Positions 43,841 to 52,449 of a stretch of DNA of 64,000 bases are shown in pieces. The stretch covers positions 248,001 through 312,000 of the forward strand of contig NZ_BCMZ01000001.1 in assembly GCF_001485535.1 (NCBI RefSeq), read 5' to 3'. Both the position numbers and the translations under genes were made by a program. A model generated the notes under the pieces. The model had not been told where the DNA came from and did not search any database. It saw only the letters and a list, made by a program, of their open reading frames with translations. The stretch is from Halobacterium sp. CBA1132. Its GTDB lineage: Archaea; Halobacteriota; Halobacteria; Halobacteriales; Halobacteriaceae. How positions within the stretch are numbered: position 1 is the first letter of the stretch; every line of letters starts with the position of its first letter.

Positions 43841-44311
43841 GTGACACACTTAGTCGCGGACGATTCCCGGGGGTCGCTCGCGGCGGTGCTGCCGGACGAC
43901 GTGGTGACCGTCGACGCCGCGGCAGTCCGCGACGCCGTCGCTCGCGACGGGGCGGACGTCGTCGTCGTGGACACGGTCTCGGTCGCGGACCCTGCTGCCG
44001 TCGTCGATGCGATTCGCTCGGCAACTGACGCGGCCGTCGTCGCCGTCGGGACGACGGGACTCGACGCCGATGTCGAGTGTGCGTCGGTCAGCGAGGCGTC
44101 CGTTCGCGCCGCCGTCGAGCGCGCCCGCCACATCGCCGCCTACCGCGATTCGGTGTCGGCGCTCTACGAGGCGTGCCGTGAGCGCGCGCTCGGTCGACCC
44201 GACGAAGCAGTCCGCGAGCGCCGCCGGAACGCCGACGAGCAGTTCGACTCGCTGCCCGACGACCGCGCCGCGTTTGCGGCCGCGCTCCGCTCGGAGGGCG
44301 AGGATGGTTGA
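43841..44311 (+). CDS. Haloarchaeal conserved protein upstream of a MinD-like ATPase
   Basis: The protein is 156 aa, acidic, with an alternating beta/alpha N-terminal half (VVTVDAAAVRDAV, ADVVVVDTVSVADPAAVVDAI, AAVVAVGTTGLDA) that looks like a degenerate receiver or Rossmann-like fold, and a helical C-terminal half (YRDSVSALYEACRERALG). No phospho-acceptor pattern is convincing. The GTG at 43841 has AATATTTC 27 bp upstream. It overlaps the next gene by 8 bp, so it works with the MinD-like ATPase. Function unknown. Confidence 0.7.
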   Translation: MTHLVADDSRGSLAAVLPDDVVTVDAAAVRDAVARDGADVVVVDTVSVADPAAVVDAIRSATDAAVVAVGTTGLDADVECASVSEASVRAAVERARHIAAYRDSVSALYEACRERALGRPDEAVRERRRNADEQFDSLPDDRAAFAAALRSEGEDG

Positions 44312-45077
44312 GGCGTTCGCCGTCGCGTCCGGGAAGGGCGGCACCGGGAAGACGACGAGCACGCTCGCGCTCGGGATGGCGCTCGCCGAAGAGTACGACG
44401 TGACGGTCGTCGACGCCGACACCGGGATGGCGAACCTGCTGTTCCACGCGGGGCTTGCGGACGTGGACGTGACGCTGCACGACCTCCTGCTCGCGGACAG
44501 CGACGCCACGGTCGAGGACGCCGTCTACGAGCGCTACGGGATGCGCGTCGTCCCCTGCGGCACGGGACTGGGCGCCTTCCGCGAGGCGGACCCGACGCGC
44601 CTCCGCGACGTCGTCGCGGACCTCGCCGCGGACACGGACGTTCTCCTGTTGGACTCGCCGGCGACGCTCGCCAGCAGGAGCGCTGTCCTCCCCGTGGTAC
44701 TGGCCGACCGCGCGGTGCTCGTCGTCCAGCCGACGATTCCCGCTATCTCGGACGCGCTCAAAGTGCAGGAGTACGCGACGTCGTACGGCACGGGCGTCGC
44801 CGGCACGCTCTACAACAAGGTCCGGGACCCCGAAGCCGTCGAGCGCGTCGCAGCGAAGTCAGGGAAGTACTTCGAGGGCGAGTCTCTCGGCACCGTCCCC
44901 GAGGACGACGCGGTCCGTGCGGCGCGCCGTGCCGGCGAACCGCTGCTCGCGCACGCGCCGGACAGCGACGCCGCGGCCGCGTACCGACGCGCTGCCGCCG
45001 AAATCGACGTTCGGGACGCCGACGCCGAGTCGGTCGCCGACCGGTTCCGGAGCGCGGTCGTCCCCGAGCAACCATGA
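44304..45077 (+). CDS. MinD/ParA-type P-loop ATPase
   Basis: The 257-aa protein has the deviant Walker A SGKGGTGKTTST (residues 9-20) with the signature Lys, switch I DADTGMANLLFHAGL and switch II LLLDSPATLASRS. It lacks a clear C-terminal amphipathic membrane helix of bacterial MinD. Haloarchaeal homologs include MinD4-like proteins that position cell-surface machinery. Here it sits in a three-gene operon with overlaps on both sides and 1 kb from a type IV pilus operon, a possible functional link. Confidence 0.88.
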   Translation: MVEAFAVASGKGGTGKTTSTLALGMALAEEYDVTVVDADTGMANLLFHAGLADVDVTLHDLLLADSDATVEDAVYERYGMRVVPCGTGLGAFREADPTRLRDVVADLAADTDVLLLDSPATLASRSAVLPVVLADRAVLVVQPTIPAISDALKVQEYATSYGTGVAGTLYNKVRDPEAVERVAAKSGKYFEGESLGTVPEDDAVRAARRAGEPLLAHAPDSDAAAAYRRAAAEIDVRDADAESVADRFRSAVVPEQP

Positions 45078-45598
45078 CGGAACTGACGTTCGCTCGCGTC
45101 GTCGACGACGCCGCGGCCGCGCTGTCGCTGGCGCTGGACCGCGAACTCACCGGCCACGCGGTGTTCACGCCACAGGAAGCACTGCTGCTCGATGGGGACG
45201 GCGAGGGCGTCGTCGCGTTTACCGACGGCGTTCCGACGCACGTCCACCACACCGCGACCGGTTCCGGCGGGTCGGCAGCGCTCGCGGACCTCGCGACGAC
45301 CGGCCCGCTGCGCGTGGAGTGCTACGTCGGCGACGACGGAGACGCCCCCCGAACGGACGAGTACGCGGTCGCACCCGGAACGCCCGCCGAACGACTCGCT
45401 GGCGACGACACGCTCGCACAGCGAACGCGGGACGCCGCCCGTGAGTCGGGTATCGCGGAGGCCGAAGACGCGGGCGACCTCGACGCTGTGGAGGCGTTCC
45501 TCGCGGACGAGCAGAAGGTCGAGGCGATTCGCGACCGCGCTCGCGAGGAGGCCCGCGAGCGCGCTGAGGAGTGGGGATTCGACGACCTCGACGCCTGA
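45074..45598 (+). CDS. Haloarchaeal conserved protein downstream of the MinD-like ATPase
   Basis: The 174-aa acidic protein has an N-terminal beta-rich segment (DRELTGHAVFTPQEALLLDGDGEGVVAFTDGVPTHVHH, landmarks TPQEALLLDGDGEG) and a helical, charged C-terminus (VEAIRDRAREEARERAEEWGF). The first ATG overlaps the stop of the ATPase gene by 4 bp. No known family function. It converges on the pilus operon. Confidence 0.7.
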   Translation: MTELTFARVVDDAAAALSLALDRELTGHAVFTPQEALLLDGDGEGVVAFTDGVPTHVHHTATGSGGSAALADLATTGPLRVECYVGDDGDAPRTDEYAVAPGTPAERLAGDDTLAQRTRDAARESGIAEAEDAGDLDAVEAFLADEQKVEAIRDRAREEARERAEEWGFDDLDA

Positions 45599-46096
45599 TT
45601 ACTGCGGTCGGACGACGTGCCCCAACCGCGTGGTTTCCTCGGGCGTCGTGACGCGAACTTCGAACGCGACAGCGACGACTACCGTCTCGTCGGCGCGCTC
45701 CTGTACCACGACGCCGCCGTGGACTTCGCACGCGCCGAACGACCCGCGCTGGCCGTCCGGGCAGTCGACTTGCCGCGCAAGTGCTCCATCGTAAGTCACG
45801 TTTACGACGACACCGTCGCCGAGTCGCGACCGTTCGACCGCACGGAGGCGCGGCGCGAGCGCTGCTTCGACTCGTTCGACTGCGCGCTCCCTGTCGCTCC
45901 ACGTGGCCCCCGTCGCCGTTTCCGCCGCGTCGTCAGCGATGCGGTCCAGCACTCGGGTGACGCGTTCGCCGTGGTCCTCGTCGGCGTCGGCGACCGCCGG
46001 CGCGTACCCGAACTGGAGGTAGGCTGCCGCGACCGGGACGAGCGCGAGCGCGGCGACCGCTGCCGCCACGAGCACGAGTTGGCCGCGCTCGCTCAC
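45599..46096 (-). CDS. Small membrane-anchored protein, pilus operon gene 7 (DUF7261-like)
   Basis: The protein is about 165 aa. It begins with a hydrophobic helix (VSERGQLVLVAAAVAALALVPVAAAYLQF) and then a soluble extracytoplasmic domain with a Cys pair (DCPDGQRGSFGACEV). The N-terminal ERGQLVL-like motif before the helix resembles haloarchaeal class III (prepilin) signals. The GTG at 46096 overlaps the stop of the preceding gene by 4 bp. It is probably a minor pilin-like protein. Confidence 0.65.
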   Translation of the reverse strand: MSERGQLVLVAAAVAALALVPVAAAYLQFGYAPAVADADEDHGERVTRVLDRIADDAAETATGATWSDRERAVERVEAALAPRLRAVERSRLGDGVVVNVTYDGALARQVDCPDGQRGSFGACEVHGGVVVQERADETVVVAVAFEVRVTTPEETTRLGHVVRPQ

Positions 46097-46515
46097 GCGT
46101 ACCACACCCACACTGTCACCGGGCCGCTCTCAGTCGGGACGCGAGCGACGCCGACCGTCGCGCTCGACGGCCGGACGTGTCCGACGGCGCCGTGGGGCGT
46201 CCGCACCCGGAACAGCAGATTGTCCGTGAGGATGCGGTCGACGCGCCGTTCGAGCGCGGCGCGCTCCCGCGCGAACGCCGCCTCCGACGCCGCGACCTCC
46301 GCGAGCCGCGTCGCGTCGCCGTGCTGGGGCGGTTCGTTCGCCAGCACGGTCGCCGCGTCCTGCGCGTACGCGTCGAGTTGCGCCTGCTCGCCGACGCCGC
46401 CCGCGGGCGTCCCGAACGCGAACGCGCTCGCGACGGCGACGACGAACAGCACGCCGACGCCCGCCTCGACGACGGACAGCGAGAGTTGGGCGCGCTCGCG
46501 TTCCGCCTCACGCAT
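46093..46515 (-). CDS. Small membrane-anchored protein, pilus operon gene 6
   Basis: The 140-aa protein has a charged N-terminus (MREAERERAQLSLS) followed by the helix VVEAGVGVLFVVAVASAFAFG and an extracytoplasmic domain ending TVWVWYA. It resembles the DUF7262/DUF7288-type proteins coded beside pilB/pilC in haloarchaea. It overlaps the preceding gene by 8 bp and the next by 4 bp. It is likely a pilin-like component. Confidence 0.65.
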   Translation of the reverse strand: MREAERERAQLSLSVVEAGVGVLFVVAVASAFAFGTPAGGVGEQAQLDAYAQDAATVLANEPPQHGDATRLAEVAASEAAFARERAALERRVDRILTDNLLFRVRTPHGAVGHVRPSSATVGVARVPTESGPVTVWVWYA

Positions 46516-47170
46516 CGACGGTCACCCCGAGGACGGCTTTCGTGGTCGTCTCGACGCGGTATGCGACGGTGACACTTCCCGGCGGGAGTTCTCCGTCGGC
46601 GGCGAACGCCAGCGTCACCGTGTCGTACCGCGAGAGCGTGACGTCGTACGCGCCGTCCAAGCCAGCGTCGTCGTGGAGGACGACGCGGTCGTTCGCGCGA
46701 ACGGTCGTTACGTTCGCTGCGCCGGTGTCGAAGGTCAGGGTGGCGTCGCCGGTCCGTCGCGGCAGCGTGACTGCCGCCTCGTCGTCGAGTACCGGCGACA
46801 GTTCGCGCCGACTCGCGTCCGCGACGAGGACGACGCGACGCATCGTCGCGCCGCCCGCCGGCGTGCCCCGCTCGACGAGCGTCTCACCGTCGAGCGTGAC
46901 CCGAACGCCCGCGCCCTCCGGTAGTCCATCGTCGAGAGTCGCGCTCGCGTTTTCGACGGCGGCCTGCGAGAGTACGTTCGCGCGCAGCGTCAGCGGCCCG
47001 TCCGCGGCGACGAGGTGGTCGGCGGTGCTGGCGGCGAGTCGAGTGTCCACCGGCTGGGTGTTCGCGCCCGCGAACGCGCTCCCCGCGAGACCGACGACCG
47101 CGGCGACGCTCGCGACGACGAGGAGGAGCGCTATCGCGACCGCCGGAAGGTTCGCTTGCGCGCGGGTCAC
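46508..47170 (-). CDS. Small membrane-anchored protein, pilus operon gene 5 (DUF7263-like)
   Basis: The 220-aa protein starts MTRAQANLPAVAIALLLVVASVAAVVGLAG, one N-terminal helix, followed by a beta-rich domain (VVLVADASRRELSP, VTLPRRTGDATLTF). The short charged start plus helix is pilin-like. It overlaps both neighbours by a few bases. Confidence 0.65.
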   Translation of the reverse strand: MTRAQANLPAVAIALLLVVASVAAVVGLAGSAFAGANTQPVDTRLAASTADHLVAADGPLTLRANVLSQAAVENASATLDDGLPEGAGVRVTLDGETLVERGTPAGGATMRRVVLVADASRRELSPVLDDEAAVTLPRRTGDATLTFDTGAANVTTVRANDRVVLHDDAGLDGAYDVTLSRYDTVTLAFAADGELPPGSVTVAYRVETTTKAVLGVTVDA

Positions 47171-47640
47171 GCTGTCGCCTCCGCGAGTTCGACGACGAGG
47201 CCGCCGTCGGGGTGTGCTCGCACGCGAACGAGCGCGTCGCTGTCGGTCCAGTTCCCGCGAACGTCTCGCACGCGGCCCGGGAGCACGAGCGCCGTCTCGC
47301 CGCCCACGTCGGCGTGCCCGTGGACGAGCGCGAGGCGAGTGCCGTTCGCGGTGATGCGGTAGCCGCGGTCGCGAATCGTCGCGGGGAGGCTGATGCGGCG
47401 CTCCGCGACGACTTCGTCCGCGGCGGCTCTCGGGTCCGTGTTCGGGACGGCGGCTTCGACGTTCGCGGCCGCGTGCTGGAGCGTGCGCTCGCCCACCTCG
47501 TCGGCCGCCGCAGTGCGCGCGTTCGGGACGACGCCGCCGTACAGCGTCGTCGTCAGGAGCGCGACGAACAGCACGACGATGCCGGCTTCCAGCGCCTTTC
47601 CGACCGCGGGCGCGGCAGCGCGGCTCCTCGCTCGGCTCAC
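47167..47640 (-). CDS. Small membrane-anchored protein, pilus operon gene 4 (DUF7266-like)
   Basis: The 157-aa protein has a helix at residues about 15-37 (ALEAGIVVLFVALLTTTLYGG) and an extracytoplasmic domain with ATIRDRGYRITANGTRLALV. It overlaps both neighbours by 4 bp. It is one of five pilin-like proteins in this operon. Confidence 0.65.
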   Translation of the reverse strand: MSRARSRAAAPAVGKALEAGIVVLFVALLTTTLYGGVVPNARTAAADEVGERTLQHAAANVEAAVPNTDPRAAADEVVAERRISLPATIRDRGYRITANGTRLALVHGHADVGGETALVLPGRVRDVRGNWTDSDALVRVRAHPDGGLVVELAEATA

Positions 47641-48347
47641 GTTACGGACACCTCCGTCTCGTGGACCACCACGTAGGCGGTCCGCGAACTCGGGAAGTCG
47701 GCTATCACGCTCGGCGTGCCGTCGCCGTCGACGTCGCGCTGGCTGACGGTGGCGTTCCAGCGCTCGAACTGCGAGCGCAACGCCGCCGTGTGGGTCGTCT
47801 CGACGGCAACCCGGTAGCCGCCGCGGCCGAGATTCTGTCGCTCGTGGGTGACGTTCGACCGCAGCGTGTACGTCACACCGCCGCTGGCCGCCCGCATCAC
47901 GTCGCCGCGCAGGGCGGGCACGCTCACGACGAGCACGTCCGGGTCCACAGTCACGGACACGGGCGAGCGCGTCCGCGACCAGCCATCGCCGTGCGCGAGT
48001 ACGGCTCCAGCGAGGTAGGTCGCACCGCGATTGTCCGCGGTGAACCGGAGCGCGTTCGCGTCGACGGTCGCGACGACGCCGCCGCTGTCGAGGACGCGCA
48101 CCTCGCGGTCCAGCGTTTCCAGCGTCCCGCTCGTGAACGAGACGCTGCCGCGTCGAACGCCCGTGGTTTCGACCGGCTGGAGTGCGTCGTCGAGTTCGTC
48201 CGCCACGCGCTGGGCGTCGCTGGCGGCGGCGTGCTGGTCGACGACGGTGCCGACGCTCGCAGTCACGAGGCCGAGCGCGACGACGGTTACGCCCAGCAGG
48301 ATGGCGACGCCGACGACGTTCGACTGACCGCGCTCGTTCGCGCTCAC
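47637..48347 (-). CDS. Pilin-like protein, pilus operon gene 3 (DUF7289-like)
   Basis: The 236-aa protein starts VSANERGQSNVVGVAILLGVTVVALGLVTAS, a good match to archaeal type IV pilin N-termini: short polar leader, then a helix after a RGQS-type cleavage context. A beta-rich head follows. The GTG at 48347 overlaps the stop of the pilC-like gene by 4 bp. It is the best candidate for a major subunit of the operon. Confidence 0.7.
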   Translation of the reverse strand: MSANERGQSNVVGVAILLGVTVVALGLVTASVGTVVDQHAAASDAQRVADELDDALQPVETTGVRRGSVSFTSGTLETLDREVRVLDSGGVVATVDANALRFTADNRGATYLAGAVLAHGDGWSRTRSPVSVTVDPDVLVVSVPALRGDVMRAASGGVTYTLRSNVTHERQNLGRGGYRVAVETTHTAALRSQFERWNATVSQRDVDGDGTPSVIADFPSSRTAYVVVHETEVSVT

Positions 48348-50200
48348 AGCAGCCCCACCCCCGCGAAGACGACGTACGCGAAGGTGACGAGCAGCCCCGA
48401 GTGCAACAGCGCGTCGTAGCGGCCGCGGCTCGCGGCGCCCGCGAACCACCCGCAGGACAGCATCGTCGCCTGCGTCACGAGGTAGAACCGGTAGCGGTCG
48501 CGTTCGAGGTTCACCGCGTCCGGGTCGATGGCGAGGCCGCCCGCGCTAGCGGCGTTCGACACCGACGACAACTGCGCGAAACTGTCCAGCACGGAGAGAT
48601 TGACGGCGACCGTGATACCGACCACGAGAATAGCGGTCGTCCAGCCGACCGCGACGTAGACGAGTAGCCGCGAGCGCAGCGCGCGCTTCTCGTGGTAGAG
48701 CCGTCCGACTTCGGCTTGCAGCGCTTCGAAGGCGGCGTCGGCGTCGCTGCCGGCGTCGAGCGCGCCGGAGACGAGGCCGACGGTCTGGGCGGCGAGCTGG
48801 GTGTCGACGCGCTCGATGAAGCGGTCGAGTGCGGCCGCGCGAACGTCCTCGCCGCGCGTGGTGACGCCGAGGTTGAACGCGAGGTCGCGGACGTCTGGGT
48901 TCAGGGGGCCGGCGTCGACGTCGTCGGCGACGCGTTCGACGGCCTCGCCGAACGGTCGCCCGAGGCTGACGTGCCCGGAGACAGCGTGGACGAAGTCCTG
49001 TATCTCGCGGTCTTTCGCGTCGTCGATACGCGCGCGACGCACGGCGACGAGTCCCACCGGAACGGCGAATGCGACGTACGACAGCAGGACGACGTTCGCA
49101 GGTTGGACACCCACTTTCCAGAGGCCGCCGGCGACCGCGAGCGCAGGGAGTGCGAACGCGAGAGCGGCGTCCGCGGGGTTCCGCGTGGCGTTCGCGAGTA
49201 CGCCGAGGCCCGCCGAGCGGTCGTGGTCACTCCACGCGAACCCGCGCGGGCGCATCTCGACGACGAGATACGCCGCCAGCGCGCCGACCGCGAGCACGAA
49301 CGCGGCGCTCCCGAACACGAGCAGTTCGCGGACGGTCGCGGCGCCCAGCGGCGTCGCCACGGTGCGGCCGAGGCCGGGCGCGAGCACGCTCAGGACGGTG
49401 GCGACGATGACCAGCAGCGCGGGCAACACGAGCAACACGATGAACAGCTCCGCGACGAGTTCGAGGAAGCCGGCGGCGCGCTCGCGGGTGCGCTCGCGGC
49501 GGTTCGCGAGCATCCGCGACTCCAGTTCGAGGTACTGCGCCACCGCATCCGGGCCCTGCGCGGCGTGCTCGCGGAGCTTCAAGAGGAACGGCGCGAGCAG
49601 TTCCCTACTGGGGGTGTCGCGGGCGACCACGCGCAGGCCGCGGTCGACGCTGCCCGTGAGGTCGGCGGTGTTGAGCACGTCTTGGAACGCCGCCGCGGTC
49701 TCGCCGTAGGCGGCGGGGCGGTCGGCGACCCGGGAGAGCAGTTCGCGCTCGTCGGTGGTGCCGGAGGCGAGCACGGAGAGGTAGCGGACCGCGCCCGGCA
49801 GTGACCCGCCGATGTCCGAGCGGCGCGTCCGTGCCTGCCAGCCGAGGTAGCGGCCGCCGAGTTCGACGGCGAGCCGTTTCGCCGCGAGGCCCGCCGGCAG
49901 GCCGGCGACGAGCGCGGCCGTAATCGGCGGCGCCAGCGGGGAGGCCGCGGCAACCGGCCCGAGAACGTTTGGTGGCACGAATAGCGCGGCTGCTGCAGCC
50001 GCGAGCGCGCCGCCAGCCGCGAACGCCAGCCACGACGCGCCGTAGACGCGGGCGAGGAACACGTCGAAGCTCACGGACAGCCGGCTCGCGCGGTAGCGCT
50101 TCCGGTCGGCGTCGTGGCGGCCGCTGTCGGCGTGGCGCGCGAACAGCGCGTACAGCGCGCGGTCGAGGACGCCCAGCGACCCGCCCGCTGTCACCGTCAC
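48344..50200 (-). CDS. pilC: Archaeal type IV pilus assembly protein PilC (TadC/T2SSF)
   Basis: The 618-aa polytopic protein contains two T2SSF domains separated and flanked by helices: the first (about residues 130-240, GAVRYLSVLASGTTDE, LNTADLTGSVDRGLRVVARDTPS), and the second (about residues 398-500, FVHAVSGHVSLGRPFGEAVERVADD). It forms the membrane platform for pilin assembly. The GTG at 50200 overlaps the pilB stop by 4 bp. Confidence 0.9.
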   Translation of the reverse strand: MTVTAGGSLGVLDRALYALFARHADSGRHDADRKRYRASRLSVSFDVFLARVYGASWLAFAAGGALAAAAAALFVPPNVLGPVAAASPLAPPITAALVAGLPAGLAAKRLAVELGGRYLGWQARTRRSDIGGSLPGAVRYLSVLASGTTDERELLSRVADRPAAYGETAAAFQDVLNTADLTGSVDRGLRVVARDTPSRELLAPFLLKLREHAAQGPDAVAQYLELESRMLANRRERTRERAAGFLELVAELFIVLLVLPALLVIVATVLSVLAPGLGRTVATPLGAATVRELLVFGSAAFVLAVGALAAYLVVEMRPRGFAWSDHDRSAGLGVLANATRNPADAALAFALPALAVAGGLWKVGVQPANVVLLSYVAFAVPVGLVAVRRARIDDAKDREIQDFVHAVSGHVSLGRPFGEAVERVADDVDAGPLNPDVRDLAFNLGVTTRGEDVRAAALDRFIERVDTQLAAQTVGLVSGALDAGSDADAAFEALQAEVGRLYHEKRALRSRLLVYVAVGWTTAILVVGITVAVNLSVLDSFAQLSSVSNAASAGGLAIDPDAVNLERDRYRFYLVTQATMLSCGWFAGAASRGRYDALLHSGLLVTFAYVVFAGVGLL

Positions 50201-52338
50201 TCGCCGGCCCTCCGCTGGAGGCGTTCGACGGTCGCCGTCTCGTCGGTCCGGAGGTCCGAGAGCAGGCCGAACAGGTCGTCGAACGCCGCGACGCCCTCGC
50301 GGTCGAGATACTGGACGTACCGGCGCTTCTGCGCGAACTCCGCGTGGACGTCCTCGACGGGGCGGTCCGTGTGCGCGGCGAGGCGGTCGAAGAACCCCAC
50401 GTCGGCGGCGCCGTCGAAATCGAAGCCGCCGTCCGGAGTGCGTTCGAGTATCCGACGGTAGTGGACTTCGCTGCCGTCTTTCTCGACGGTCTCGGTATCC
50501 CCGCCCGTTTCGTTGACGAGTTCGACGATTTCGCCGACGTAGCGTTCACCGTCGACGTGCCGCGGGAACACCACGAGGTCGACTTCGCGCAGGAGGTACG
50601 CGGGCACGCCCTGCTCGATGGCGCGGTTGACGAGCGTCTCGATGTCCTCGGCGTGCGTAGTGCCGATGACGCCGTGGCCCGTATTCAGGACGTTCGCGAA
50701 GCTCTCGAAGCTCTCCTCGGTGTTGATCTCCGCGATGACCTCCACGTCAGGGTTCAGGTAGTTCGTTTCAGTCATCAGGTCCGCCATGGAGACGCGCTTG
50801 AACTCGCGCTCGTGCTCGCGGGTCGTCAGGGAGACGCCGGTCTCGTGCGGGAGTCGGACTTCGCGGCTGCCCTCGTCGATGCTGATGGGGCGGTCGTCGA
50901 AGGGGACGAATGGCATGTGGGCGTTCATCAGCGTGGTCTTCCCGACGCCCGTCGGGCCGGAGAAGAGGACGACGCCGTGGTGCTCGTAGACCATCCAGAG
51001 GAGCGCGACGACATCCACGGAGACGGTGCCCTGTTGGAGCAAATCCACGGGCGTCAGCGGCTCCGCCGCCTGTTTCCGGATGGAGACGTGCGGGCCGCCC
51101 TCGCTGATGACGGGGAGCGCGACGGCGCACCGAATCGTGACGTCGCCGTCGACTTCCGCGGGTTCGAGGTTCACCTTCGCGGAGGGATTGGAGGCGTTCA
51201 ACTCCACGCCGTCGCGCGCCGCGAGCTGGGTGACGAGGTTGACGAAGCGCTGCTCGTCGTCCAGCGAGAGGTTCGTCGGGAGGCGGGCGGCGGTCGCGCC
51301 GAGGCGGCCCCGCGGCACGACTTTCACGCGCTCGCCGACGGCGTTGGCTTCGACGTCTTCGAGGCGGTCGTCGCGGATGGGGACCGTGAGTTCGCCGTCC
51401 CCGACGAAGTCCCGGAGCACGTAGTACGTCAGGTCGTCGAGGCGGTCGTCGCTGAAGCGGCGGCCGACCGGCGGCACCGCGAGGCCGTACTCGGCGAGCG
51501 CGGAGCGCACGCGGTGACGGGTAGCGTCCAGCCACGCTCGCGTGTTGCGGACGGTGAGTCGGCGCGTGAGGAACGTGCGGGCGCGGTCGGCGACGAACGC
51601 CGCGCGGCCGTCCTCGTCGTCGAGTCGGCCTTCGACGTTGGCCTCCCAGATGCGTGACTTGCACTCCGCGATGAGTTCGTCGTCGCCGGGGAGGCGGTCG
51701 GGTTCGCGGACGGCGTACTTGGTGTCGAAGGCGTCGCGGCCGAGCACGCGCTCGCGGTAGACGACGACCGGCACGTCGAAATCGCGGAACGGGACGGTGT
51801 AGCGTGCGAGGCGCTCAGAGAGGAAGCGGTCGAGGTGCGGTGGGTCCGCGGCCAAGTCCGTGACTGCGGGCGCGTACTCGTTGGTGTGGACGACCAGCGA
51901 GTCGGCCGCGGCGTCCGCGACTTCCACGCCGTCGTCGAGCGCGAGCGGCGTGAGGTCGCCGAGACCACGGAGGTCGCAGAGCGCGTGGAACTCGACGCGC
52001 CGTCGGGCGGCCCGCGAGCAGTCGGTGAGGCGCGCGAGCACGCGGCGGTGTTTCTCTCCGAGGCCGGCAGCGACGCGCTCCCGGGTTCCTTCGCGAGTTC
52101 GCGGCCGGGAGAGTTGTGCGTCCGCGAAGTAGTCGGTCACGTGGTCGAGTGCGGTCTCGTCGCTGGCGCCCAGCGGCGGCGCGCGGACGTCGTAGGTGAA
52201 CTCGCCGTCGCGCTCGGAGACTGTGACGACGACACCCGGGTGGACTTCGTACTGGCTGCGAACGTTGGGCGCGTACCACGCGTCCGGGTCGTCCGGCGGC
52301 ACCGGCGACGGGACTGCGTGGTCGGCGTGTACGGACAT
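50197..52338 (-). CDS. pilB: Type II/IV secretion ATPase (PilB-like)
   Basis: The 713-aa ATPase powers pilus assembly. It has an N-terminal haloarchaeal domain and the C-terminal ATPase with Walker A FSGPTGVGKTTLMNAHM (near residue 480), an Asp box with SIDEGSREVRLPHE, Walker B EVIAEINTEES and His box GTTHAEDIE. The Walker B region reads INTEES where most PilB/GspE proteins have IRDxE. The ATG at 52338 has AAATTTAAT about 26 bp upstream, so it leads the seven-gene operon. Confidence 0.92.
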   Translation of the reverse strand: MSVHADHAVPSPVPPDDPDAWYAPNVRSQYEVHPGVVVTVSERDGEFTYDVRAPPLGASDETALDHVTDYFADAQLSRPRTREGTRERVAAGLGEKHRRVLARLTDCSRAARRRVEFHALCDLRGLGDLTPLALDDGVEVADAAADSLVVHTNEYAPAVTDLAADPPHLDRFLSERLARYTVPFRDFDVPVVVYRERVLGRDAFDTKYAVREPDRLPGDDELIAECKSRIWEANVEGRLDDEDGRAAFVADRARTFLTRRLTVRNTRAWLDATRHRVRSALAEYGLAVPPVGRRFSDDRLDDLTYYVLRDFVGDGELTVPIRDDRLEDVEANAVGERVKVVPRGRLGATAARLPTNLSLDDEQRFVNLVTQLAARDGVELNASNPSAKVNLEPAEVDGDVTIRCAVALPVISEGGPHVSIRKQAAEPLTPVDLLQQGTVSVDVVALLWMVYEHHGVVLFSGPTGVGKTTLMNAHMPFVPFDDRPISIDEGSREVRLPHETGVSLTTREHEREFKRVSMADLMTETNYLNPDVEVIAEINTEESFESFANVLNTGHGVIGTTHAEDIETLVNRAIEQGVPAYLLREVDLVVFPRHVDGERYVGEIVELVNETGGDTETVEKDGSEVHYRRILERTPDGGFDFDGAADVGFFDRLAAHTDRPVEDVHAEFAQKRRYVQYLDREGVAAFDDLFGLLSDLRTDETATVERLQRRAGE

Positions 52339-52341
52339 CAC

Positions 52342-52449
52342 GAGGAACTCGCTCCTAATTAAATTTAAAGTTTAACCAATCGAAGCAAAACGCGTGTGTC
52401 GAGTGAACTGTTCGCAAGAGCTTTACTGTGGAGTTCATAAACGCCGCCA
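52342..52449. promoter_or_regulatory. Divergent promoter region between the pilus and DUF4129 operons
   Basis: The AT-rich stretch AAATTTAAAG at about 52358-52370 serves as the minus-strand TATA for pilB. On the plus strand GCTTTACTG (about 52418-52426) lies 25-30 bp before the GTG at 52450. Nothing else is seen. Confidence 0.5.
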
